DNA from: an uncultured Flavobacteriales bacterium
Lineage (GTDB): Bacteria > Bacteroidota > Bacteroidia > Flavobacteriales_G > Salibacteraceae
DNA: 64,000 nt
Reading direction: 5' to 3'
Assembly: GCA_937899835.1 (NCBI GenBank)
Contig: CALCCE010000238.1
Coordinates: 1 to 64,000, forward strand
Shown: piece after piece, positions 6,796 to 14,197 of the stretch
Numbering within the stretch: the first letter of the stretch is position 1
Layout: every line of letters begins with the position of its first letter
Notes under the pieces: model-generated
What the model saw: only the letters and a program-made list of their open reading frames with translations
The model's database searches: none
What the model was told of the DNA's origin: nothing
Program-made: the position numbers and the translations under genes

Positions 6796-9408
6796 TTAGG
6801 CAGCTTTTTGAATTACCTGCATGATTTGTTGGAGGGTTTGCTGGCGATCGATGTTGCGGAAATGGTGGTAAGCTGCTTTCACCTTTCGATTGGCCAATTC
6901 GCTGAAAAGCTGGCGGTACCCTTGATTGAGTAAACTGATCTCTTTGGGGCGCAACTCTTGCTTGCGTTGGTAAATCACTGGCGTAGGAGCCGTGAGCAAA
7001 ATGTTGACCTCCGGTTCACGCAAAAAGCGGTAGAGGCTGCGCACCATCTTGCGGTTCAGCACCAGGTTGCTACGGCGGGCATCGTTGATGAAATCGAAAT
7101 AGTAGCGGTCGAAGATCACCGTGGTGCCCCAGAGGTTGTAGCGCAGCCACACGTAGAATTGACCGATTAGGTAATCGGAAAAATAGTAGGCGAAACGCAG
7201 TAGCGAACCGATTTTACTTTGGTTGCCACCCTGGCGGGGAAGCGTGTTGGCAGCTTTTTGCTCTGCTGCTTTTTTTCCGTAGCGGTAGCTGCTCAAAATC
7301 GGTAGTAGCGAAGGACGATGGCGCAACAGCACCACCTTTTGGCGAAAGCGCTTTTCCAACTCGTGTTGCAAATCGTTGATCATGGTAGACTTGCCCACGC
7401 CGTCTACGCCGGTAAAAGTGATGGTTTGTCCCGTGCTGCCCTTCAATTGACGAACGAGGTCAAGCAAATAGCGCAGGTGGTGCAGGAGCCCTTGAATTCC
7501 TGAATTCATGGCGCTTTGGCGCAACAGCTGGCATTCATATTGCTTTTGGGCTGGGCTATAGGCGAAATAGCTGGCCAACGATAAGGTGATTTGTCGGTAC
7601 CTGCGATCCATGAACTGGTGGATGCGGTTGCGCTTTTCTACCGGCAGGTTTAAGAAGTACTGTTGGTAATGCTCCGGCAAATCGCTGCCGTTGAGTTGAT
7701 AAAACAAGTAGCAATACAAGAAATTACACAGTGGACAAGCGACACGAATTCCCTCCGCATTGACCTCCGCTGTTTTCAATACCCGGTCGGCGGGAATCAT
7801 TTCCAGATGCTTGCGCTTAAAACGGGTCAGCAGATCCAATTGAAGGAAGGCACCGTCTTTTAGATAAATACCTACCTGAGTAAGGTAAGAGAGGCGCTTT
7901 ACCTGCATTTTGCTCACCGAGGAATGCGTTTCAAGAAATTGTAAGGTGGAAGCAATGGAAGCCGGGAGCACCAGAATGTCTAAATCAGAATGGGCAGAAA
8001 GTGCGTGAACTGGCCCGCTGATGTGCTTCATCAAAGCGTAGTCGCTGCCTTGCAATTCCGAAAAGAGGTCCTGGATCAAAGCCGGACGCAATGGAGCCTG
8101 AGCAACGGTGGGAAGTGCATCACGCAGAGCCGCCTGCCACACCCGCATCAGCCAGTTTACCTGCTGGTGCAGTTCCTCCTGTTGGGTGTATACCCAGAGG
8201 TAATGGGCCAGGTGCTGGAACAAAAAGAGACGGTAGTGCAGATCAACATCAATGCGGTATTGGGCCACCATGGCCTGCACACTCGGCTGCGACAACAGTT
8301 GGTCCACTTGTGTTTTAATGCTTTCAAAATCGGAACGGTGGAGCAGTACCCCTGCCTGAAAAATAAAGTGAAACAGGTCGAACAATACCGGAGCATCCCT
8401 TTGACTCAGTTCCCAGTCGTAGGCCTGTAAGCCATCTTTGGATACAAAGCAATTCCAGGGAGTGAAATCTCCGTGAGACAAGGAAGTCAAGTGCAGGTCC
8501 TCACCAGAAAAGGAGTCGGCCAATTGACGGAGCTGTTGAATCATTGGGCGACCTCCAAGAGGATTCGCAGCGCGTTCTAAAAGCGATAGGCGGTCCATTG
8601 CCAGCTGGTAGGCATCAGATGCCTTTAAAGGATGTGCCGCTAAGGTTTGCTGCGTCCAGTTTGCCCAGGCAGTAAAGTGAGGCCCACTCAAGGTGCCTCT
8701 ACTCTTGGTTCCTTTCGTTTTAACCGATTCGAGGCCCAATACACCCGCCTCGCGCCAGCGCACGGTAGGTACGGTGAGGTTTTCTATTTGCAGGTGGTGC
8801 AGGCGATGCAAGGTTTTGCTTTCTTGCCCCAGCAGTTGCACGGCTTTGGGAGTCAAGCCAATTTTGAAGAAACAGGGAACCGTACCAGCCTTTTCGGCTG
8901 CCAACACTGCCTTGCGGTTGGGGCCGGGTGTACCGGTGAAGATGCCGTAACTGGAATAACCCTTGGTCAACCGATCGATGGCCAAAGCTTCCTGATGCAC
9001 TACCGTGAAGCTTCCGGAAACCACCAAGGCGGAAAGTCGAAGGCGAAAAGCCCATTCAATGCTTTTTGCAATGATTTTTCCACGGAGAGAACTGGTGGAG
9101 TAAGTCTTCAAAAAACTGGCACTACGGCTACCGGCCGGAAAAATCCAACGGATGGAACCGTCAGGGTTGCAGATGTAGGAAAAATGACTGATCTGATGAC
9201 CTAAGGGCAACACGGCCGGCATTTCCCCCAGAATGGACAAGCCGGAAAAAAGACCTGCCTCCGGTACTTGTTCTTTGTTAGAAAAACAAATTCCGAAGGC
9301 AGGATAGGGGGCCTGAGGGGCAGGCAGCTCTAGCTGTCCGATGGATCCGGGAGCTTGGAGTAAGTCTTGAATCAGTTGTAGGTCTTGGGCAGTTATTCTG
9401 GTTTTCAT
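6796..9408 (-). CDS. 870-residue fusion: APH/choline-kinase-like, nucleotidyltransferase-like and thymidylate-kinase-like domains
   Basis: Three modules can be read. (1) Residues about 130-420 resemble aminoglycoside/choline-type phosphotransferases: the catalytic loop is LSHGDFTPWNCF (His312-Gly-Asp314, Asn319), followed by the metal-binding YDWELSQRD (Asp331). (2) Residues about 450-550 contain DLDILVLP (475-482) and a later QLDLL (523-527), resembling the Asp-x-Asp catalytic pattern of nucleotidyltransferases. (3) Residues about 660-865 are a P-loop kinase of the thymidylate-kinase type with Walker A GVDGVGKST (667-675), FDRYYFDF (about 766-773) and a C-terminal LTAP..IYQRK segment. It is the first gene of the second EPS operon, behind a sigma-54-like promoter. 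A role in making or modifying a sugar or polyol precursor is a guess; the substrate is unknown. Confidence 0.8.
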   Translation of the reverse strand: MKTRITAQDLQLIQDLLQAPGSIGQLELPAPQAPYPAFGICFSNKEQVPEAGLFSGLSILGEMPAVLPLGHQISHFSYICNPDGSIRWIFPAGSRSASFLKTYSTSSLRGKIIAKSIEWAFRLRLSALVVSGSFTVVHQEALAIDRLTKGYSSYGIFTGTPGPNRKAVLAAEKAGTVPCFFKIGLTPKAVQLLGQESKTLHRLHHLQIENLTVPTVRWREAGVLGLESVKTKGTKSRGTLSGPHFTAWANWTQQTLAAHPLKASDAYQLAMDRLSLLERAANPLGGRPMIQQLRQLADSFSGEDLHLTSLSHGDFTPWNCFVSKDGLQAYDWELSQRDAPVLFDLFHFIFQAGVLLHRSDFESIKTQVDQLLSQPSVQAMVAQYRIDVDLHYRLFLFQHLAHYLWVYTQQEELHQQVNWLMRVWQAALRDALPTVAQAPLRPALIQDLFSELQGSDYALMKHISGPVHALSAHSDLDILVLPASIASTLQFLETHSSVSKMQVKRLSYLTQVGIYLKDGAFLQLDLLTRFKRKHLEMIPADRVLKTAEVNAEGIRVACPLCNFLYCYLFYQLNGSDLPEHYQQYFLNLPVEKRNRIHQFMDRRYRQITLSLASYFAYSPAQKQYECQLLRQSAMNSGIQGLLHHLRYLLDLVRQLKGSTGQTITFTGVDGVGKSTMINDLQHELEKRFRQKVVLLRHRPSLLPILSSYRYGKKAAEQKAANTLPRQGGNQSKIGSLLRFAYYFSDYLIGQFYVWLRYNLWGTTVIFDRYYFDFINDARRSNLVLNRKMVRSLYRFLREPEVNILLTAPTPVIYQRKQELRPKEISLLNQGYRQLFSELANRKVKAAYHHFRNIDRQQTLQQIMQVIQKAA

Positions 9409-9437
9409 AAAGCAATGTCTTCGATTGCTGAGGTATA

Positions 9438-9454
9438 GGCCAGAAGTGTACCAA
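9438..9454 (-). promoter_or_regulatory. Sigma-54-like promoter of the second EPS operon
   Basis: On the minus strand the sequence is TTGGTACACTTCTGGCC. The GG and GC doublets are separated by exactly 10 bases, as in the sigma-54 consensus TGGCAC-N5-TTGC. It ends 29 bp upstream of the start codon at 9408, and the shared 15-bp inverted repeat lies about 83 bp further upstream. The match is to the core doublets only; expression data are needed to confirm it. Confidence 0.55.
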
Positions 9455-9536
9455 GTTGAGTTTTCTACATAAGTTGCTGATAATGAGCGGTTAAATAGTT
9501 TTGTATTTTGGACTATTGTTTGAAAAATGGATTGGT

Positions 9537-9551
9537 GTCCATAATTTGGAA
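9537..9551. promoter_or_regulatory. Shared 15-bp inverted-repeat operator, EPS operon 2
   Basis: GTCCATAATTTGGAA on the plus strand (TTCCAAATTATGGAC on the minus strand) is one mismatch from a perfect TTCCA-N5-TGGAA inverted repeat. It ends 2 bp before the galE stop codon. It belongs to a set of five such sites in this window, all upstream of genes of the EPS/sensor cluster. Its distance from the predicted -24 element (about 83 bp) is typical of an enhancer site for a sigma-54 activator. Confidence 0.6.
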
Positions 9552-9553
9552 TA

Positions 9554-10573
9554 TCAGGAAGCTGCCTTCAATTGCCACCGGTAAGCATCTTCCAACGCCA
9601 AAGCAAAGCTTCTTTCGGCCTTCCAGTTCAATACTTCTTGCGCCCGGTCTACATTGGCCCAAATGGCTGGAACATCTCCGTTTCTTCGTGGGCCAAACTG
9701 ATAGGGCAGAGCCTTACCAGAAATTTCTTCGAAAGTGGTTACCGCGTTCCACACACTTACGCCACGGCCGGTCCCCAGGTTAAAGGTTTCAACCCCAGGA
9801 TCTGAAGCCCGGAGCAAATGCTGCAAACAGGCTACGTGTGCTTCAGCCAGGTCCATTACGTGAATGAAATCCCGAATGCAGGTGCCGTCGGGCGTATTGT
9901 AGTTGTTTCCAAAAATGGTAAGCTGTTGCCGCATGCCGACTGCCGTTTGTGTGATGTAGGGCACCAGGTTGGAAGGGGCACCCAAAGGAGCTTCACCAAT
10001 CAAACCACTGGGGTGTGCACCCACCGGGTTGAAATAGCGCAACAAGGCCGGACGTATGGCGGCACCACTGGTCACCAGGTCGCGCAGGTATTGCTCCCCT
10101 TGCAGTTTGGTGTTGCCGTAAGGATTGGTGGGAGGACTGAGTGGCGTGTTTTCGTTCACTGGAAGCTCTACCGGCTGACCATAGACCGTGGCCGAGGAAC
10201 TGAACACCAGGTTGGGAATATCAAACTCTTGCATCACCTCAGCAACCGTCCAGAGAGCATTCAGGTTATTTTGATAGTAACGCCCCGGTTGCAAGATGGA
10301 TTCGGCCACCGATTTGAGGGCCGCAAAATGAATGACTCCTTTCAGGTCTTTTTCCGACTCAAAAATCATCCGCATGGCCCTGCGATCGGTACAATCGGCT
10401 CGATAGAACTTTACGTCTCTGCCGGTGATGCCCTTTAAGCGCTCCAACATATCAGGGTTGGCATTGCTAAAGTTGTCGACAATGATCGGTTCTAGCCCGT
10501 TTTCAAGGAGGGCAACAATTGTATGTGAGCCAATGTATCCAGCTCCGCCGGTGACTAAAATTTTATTAGGCAT
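9554..10573 (-). CDS. galE: UDP-glucose 4-epimerase
   Basis: A 339-residue extended short-chain dehydrogenase. The NAD-binding Rossmann motif GGAGYIGSH is at 9-17, the Ser-rich catalytic SSSATVYG at 125-132, and the Tyr152-x3-Lys156 pair lies in NPYGNTK. The length matches GalE (about 338 residues). It interconverts UDP-glucose and UDP-galactose and would supply a nucleotide-sugar donor for the EPS glycosyltransferases. It is the last gene of the 17756-9554 operon and overlaps the upstream Wzy-like gene by 8 bp. Confidence 0.96.
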   Translation of the reverse strand: MPNKILVTGGAGYIGSHTIVALLENGLEPIIVDNFSNANPDMLERLKGITGRDVKFYRADCTDRRAMRMIFESEKDLKGVIHFAALKSVAESILQPGRYYQNNLNALWTVAEVMQEFDIPNLVFSSSATVYGQPVELPVNENTPLSPPTNPYGNTKLQGEQYLRDLVTSGAAIRPALLRYFNPVGAHPSGLIGEAPLGAPSNLVPYITQTAVGMRQQLTIFGNNYNTPDGTCIRDFIHVMDLAEAHVACLQHLLRASDPGVETFNLGTGRGVSVWNAVTTFEEISGKALPYQFGPRRNGDVPAIWANVDRAQEVLNWKAERSFALALEDAYRWQLKAAS

Positions 10574-11855
10574 GTTTCAGTTGTTTTGTCCACCGCTGGT
10601 GCGCGATGCGTTGTTTCAAGGCTGCTTTCCGGTCCAATTGGGTCCGAAGTTGCATGACCGGGAAAAAGAAAATCAGTTGGTAAAACAGGATGCCGAAGTT
10701 GGTTTCTCCGAAAATCCCGAATTCGGTAAAAGAGTTGATCAAAAGAGGAATCATCACTGCTGCAAAGAGCAAGCGATGGGGGCGAAGGCTTTGCCGCAAA
10801 CCGGCCACCATGGCGGTAGCAAGTTGTGAAATGGCTATTACAAAGCCGATCCAGCCCAAATTCATCAATACTTGAATAAAAGTGTTGTGCGTCATTTTAC
10901 CAGCATACGTATGAACGGACTGAAAGGCTTCAGTATAAGCGATTCTCATGAAGCCAAATCCTAACCACGGCTCTTTGGGTAAGCCCTCAGTGAGCAGAGC
11001 TTTCCAAAAAGGAAGCCGCCCGGTCATGCTCATCACCTCTTCCAGATCGCCTGCTTTGATAAAAATGAGTTGAATAATGAAAGGAATGCTCACGATCATG
11101 GCTCCATAAATCACCACTTTCATGCGGTTGGAAAGGTGATTTTGAGCCACCAGGCTCACCACAAGTAAGGCCGCAATCATAGAGGAGCGAGAACCCGTTA
11201 GTACCAACACCAAACCGGCGGCCAATACTTGAAACCAAAGGCCAGGCTTTGATTTGCGGGCTAGTTCCAAAGCGCTTGCGGCCAGGCCGACTACTGCCAT
11301 CATGCCCAGTTCATTGGGGTTCATGAAATAGCCGCCCAGGCGGGCTACTTCACCGCCGTGGGTGAGTCGGTAAAAATCATCGGGAGCAATGATCCAGCCA
11401 CCGATAAAAATCAATACAATGCCATGAATGGCTTTCCCGAGCATCCGACTCAAACGAATTGGGCTTTCGGGGTAGTGATGGCGGATCACCAAAATAGTTT
11501 TGAGGTAAATCCAAACAAATACCAAACTTTCGGAGGTCATGAACCATTGCAACAGCGAGTATCCCGGATTGGTAGACCACAACAAGGAAGCTACCCCTAA
11601 AAACAGGTATACCCCGTAAAGCAACATTGGCCATACTGCACGTACATGAATCGGAAACGAGAGGCCACGAATTTGAAGCTGACGGTACAGTAGAAATGCG
11701 CCACCAGTAGCTCCCATGCGTAGTAAAATTTTGACTCCACGGGTAATGGTAATGTTTTCCGATACGGTGAAGTAGCCACCGATCTTCAACAAGAGCAGTA
11801 CCACCATCCAGAAAGCAATGCGCTTAAGCCAGGTATGAACCGCTTGTTCAGTCAT
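10566..11855 (-). CDS. O-antigen ligase/polymerase-like (Wzy-type) membrane protein
   Basis: A 429-residue hydrophobic protein with about ten to twelve membrane spans. The long periplasmic-type loop near the C-terminal half contains KEPWLGFGFMRIAY and HTYAGKMTHNTFIQVLMNLGWIG, which fits the O-antigen ligase (Wzy_C) pattern G-x-G...H-N-x-x-x-x. Within an operon that has Wza-, Wzc- and Wzx-like genes it most likely polymerises the undecaprenyl-linked repeat units at the periplasmic side. It overlaps the upstream glycosyltransferase and the downstream galE by 8 bp each. Polymerase versus ligase cannot be settled from sequence alone; the context favours polymerase. Confidence 0.85.
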   Translation of the reverse strand: MTEQAVHTWLKRIAFWMVVLLLLKIGGYFTVSENITITRGVKILLRMGATGGAFLLYRQLQIRGLSFPIHVRAVWPMLLYGVYLFLGVASLLWSTNPGYSLLQWFMTSESLVFVWIYLKTILVIRHHYPESPIRLSRMLGKAIHGIVLIFIGGWIIAPDDFYRLTHGGEVARLGGYFMNPNELGMMAVVGLAASALELARKSKPGLWFQVLAAGLVLVLTGSRSSMIAALLVVSLVAQNHLSNRMKVVIYGAMIVSIPFIIQLIFIKAGDLEEVMSMTGRLPFWKALLTEGLPKEPWLGFGFMRIAYTEAFQSVHTYAGKMTHNTFIQVLMNLGWIGFVIAISQLATAMVAGLRQSLRPHRLLFAAVMIPLLINSFTEFGIFGETNFGILFYQLIFFFPVMQLRTQLDRKAALKQRIAHQRWTKQLKHA

Positions 11856-12963
11856 TGTAAATGTGGATTAACTCCTGAGAAATTTGTTTCCACGAAAAGC
11901 GGCTGGCTACCATCAAACGACCGTTTTGCCCTTTCTTCTTCAAGTCTCCCGTTGTTTTATCTTCCAGAATTTCGAAACAAGCTTTATGGATGCTTTCGCA
12001 GGTATTGGATTGCAATACATAGCCCGCTTGGGAACCGGCAACTGCTTCTGCAAGATTGGTGGCTTCACTGACTACTACAGGCAGGGCCAACCCTGAAGCT
12101 TCCAGTACTGCGGTAGGAAGCCCCTCGTAACGCGAGGGATGAAAAAAAGCGTCACTGTTGGCCAGAAGGTTTAGTTTTTCCTCTCCAAATCGAGCTCCCC
12201 AAAATACCACCTGGTTGGCAATGCCCAGTTCGGTCGCCATAGCCTCCAATTCCTGGCGATCGGGCCCATCACCAATCAACCACAGTTGCCCTTTGCCGGA
12301 TGCTTTGAAGAAGGAGGAAAAACCACGGAGTAACAGGTCCAGCCCTTTTACTTTGGTTTTTAAACGGCCACAGAAGCTAAAAACAGGGCCTTCTGTGGAG
12401 CCAATGGCTTCGAACTTAAATTGTAAGTCTTCGAGGTTTTGTCCGTTGGGCACCAATACTTTGGCTGCAGTGATCGGCAATTGATGGCTCGATTCCAATT
12501 CGCTTTTTCCAATCAGATGAAGCGCCTTGGCATGGTTGACCATACTGCGCTCAAAACAGTTGAAATACAAGGTTTTGCGTAAACTACTTTTGGAAAGAGC
12601 AGCGTGGTTGTAGCTGCCGTGCGGGGTAAAGATGAAACGAAGGTTCAAACGCACCAGCCATTTGTGCAAAGCGAAAAAAGCTGGAATGAAACCACCGTGA
12701 AGGTGAAAAACTGTGGTAGGGTTCACTTCGTGTAATGCTTTGATCAGTTGGCCATCTACTTTAAAAGGGTTGCGGTGCGCCTGAAAAAAGCGAATTGGGT
12801 AGCAGCGTGCTACCGTAGGCGCTTCAGGGCTGGGGGTAATGCCCCAAACAGCCACTTGTTCGCCCAGTTGGTGCTGTGAGCGCGCCAACTCATTCACCAC
12901 TTTATTTACCCCGTTGGCGCGGTTGGGGTTGGCTTTACCGAGAAGAATGTGAACGATAGGCAT
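11848..12963 (-). CDS. Glycosyltransferase family 4 protein
   Basis: A 371-residue GT-B glycosyltransferase. The start is placed at ATG 12963 (MPIVHILLGKANPNRANGVNKVV), whose Gly-Val loop is the usual acceptor-domain start; this overlaps the flippase gene by 29 bp. The donor domain shows FCGRLKTKVKGLD, LIGDGPDRQELEA and the FFHPSRYEGLPTAVLEASGLALPVV donor-site segment with its conserved Glu residues. It is expected to act in the cytoplasm on the lipid-linked EPS precursor. It is the only glycosyltransferase in the first EPS operon; three others are in the second. Confidence 0.9.
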   Translation of the reverse strand: MPIVHILLGKANPNRANGVNKVVNELARSQHQLGEQVAVWGITPSPEAPTVARCYPIRFFQAHRNPFKVDGQLIKALHEVNPTTVFHLHGGFIPAFFALHKWLVRLNLRFIFTPHGSYNHAALSKSSLRKTLYFNCFERSMVNHAKALHLIGKSELESSHQLPITAAKVLVPNGQNLEDLQFKFEAIGSTEGPVFSFCGRLKTKVKGLDLLLRGFSSFFKASGKGQLWLIGDGPDRQELEAMATELGIANQVVFWGARFGEEKLNLLANSDAFFHPSRYEGLPTAVLEASGLALPVVVSEATNLAEAVAGSQAGYVLQSNTCESIHKACFEILEDKTTGDLKKKGQNGRLMVASRFSWKQISQELIHIYND

Positions 12964-14197
12964 GGGAAGTGAGGTGTTGGCCCAATTGGTGACGAAGTGG
13001 CCAGCAATAGGCGGTGAGTAATAAAATTTGACTACCGGCCAGCCCCAAAAGCACTCCCGTAGTTCCAAATGCTGTAACGATTGGAGTGGCGAGCATGAAG
13101 CCGAGCAGGGCATTCATTACATATCCAATGAAGAGAATTTTGGTCTGTTGCAAAGCGCGCAGGGTGATTCTTAAGGGGGTACCCAGTGCCACCAACACAT
13201 AAATGGCGCAGTAGCCTCTAAGCAAATTCGCGTATCCTGTGTGCTCGGTTCCAAAAACCAGCGTTAAAATCTGGGGAGCGGCCAGAAAAAGCAACAACAA
13301 GAAAGCCCCACATCCCAACCAAAGCATCCGGCTGGCCTTGAGCATAAAATGCATCAAACCGTGGCGGCCGTCACTTTCTAATACCTTGGCCGCAGGGGCC
13401 GGAATTTGATTCTCGAACGCCAGAAACAACACGTGGAGCAGTCCCACTAATTGCTGTGCCATGCGCAGGGCACCAAGGGCGGCTGGCCCTAAGACTGTAC
13501 CGGCTGCAATGAGGAAAAAATTTCCGGAAAACCATTGGAGCAGTGCCGTACCCGCCAACCAACCGGTATACTGTCGTTGGGCCCACATCTCTTCCAATAC
13601 CACTTTGGGGCTTATCCAATGCAGCGGACCCAGGAGCGTTGGCAAAAGGGGAATACTGTAAGCTAACACCAAAAAGTAGCAGACTTGATAGAGTTGAAAA
13701 TCGTTTTGTGCGGTGAAGTAACCCAACCCACCAAGCACAATACCGGTAGCCGTTGCATCCAGTAAAAAGGCGCGTTGGGGCCGTTGTTGTGCAAAAGCAC
13801 GTTTGCGGTAATAATCGTGGAGCAGGTAGGCAATCGCTGTAGCTCCACAAAGAGCCGGAGGAAGGTTTATCCACCACCCAAGAACCGCGCAAAGGATACC
13901 GCCAAGAAGCGCCAGTAAAACGGCTTGACCGTCCAGTATTTGTAAGCCCTTTTTCGACTCTGAAACTGGTTGAACTGGCCAAAGGTGTTGCAGAGGAGCC
14001 ACCACCAAGGCTTGCAAAAAGCTGGAAGCGACCTGCACACCCATCCAAAGCAGCACGTAGCGGCCGTAGCCATCGAGTCCCAGGCTGCGCACCAGGGCAA
14101 TGCCCAGTAAAAAATTAGTGCCGCTCACCAAGGCCTGATCTCCCAACGAGATCAGTCGTGCGCCCTGCTGGTTCCATATGTTCAGTAGGCGGTTCAT
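12935..14197 (-). CDS. Polysaccharide flippase (Wzx/MATE-like)
   Basis: A 420-residue protein with about twelve hydrophobic segments, the size and pattern of Wzx/RfbX-type lipid-linked oligosaccharide flippases (MVF/MATE clan). The start is set at ATG 14197 (MNRLLNIWNQQGARLISLGDQ), which forms an ATGA overlap with the stop of the Wzc-like gene. The N-terminal stretch, about one amphipathic segment followed by SGTNFLLGIALVRSLGLDGYG, is characteristic of the family. It would move the undecaprenyl-linked EPS repeat unit across the inner membrane, upstream of the Wzy-like polymerase. Confidence 0.85.
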   Translation of the reverse strand: MNRLLNIWNQQGARLISLGDQALVSGTNFLLGIALVRSLGLDGYGRYVLLWMGVQVASSFLQALVVAPLQHLWPVQPVSESKKGLQILDGQAVLLALLGGILCAVLGWWINLPPALCGATAIAYLLHDYYRKRAFAQQRPQRAFLLDATATGIVLGGLGYFTAQNDFQLYQVCYFLVLAYSIPLLPTLLGPLHWISPKVVLEEMWAQRQYTGWLAGTALLQWFSGNFFLIAAGTVLGPAALGALRMAQQLVGLLHVLFLAFENQIPAPAAKVLESDGRHGLMHFMLKASRMLWLGCGAFLLLLFLAAPQILTLVFGTEHTGYANLLRGYCAIYVLVALGTPLRITLRALQQTKILFIGYVMNALLGFMLATPIVTAFGTTGVLLGLAGSQILLLTAYCWPLRHQLGQHLTSHAYRSHSSR

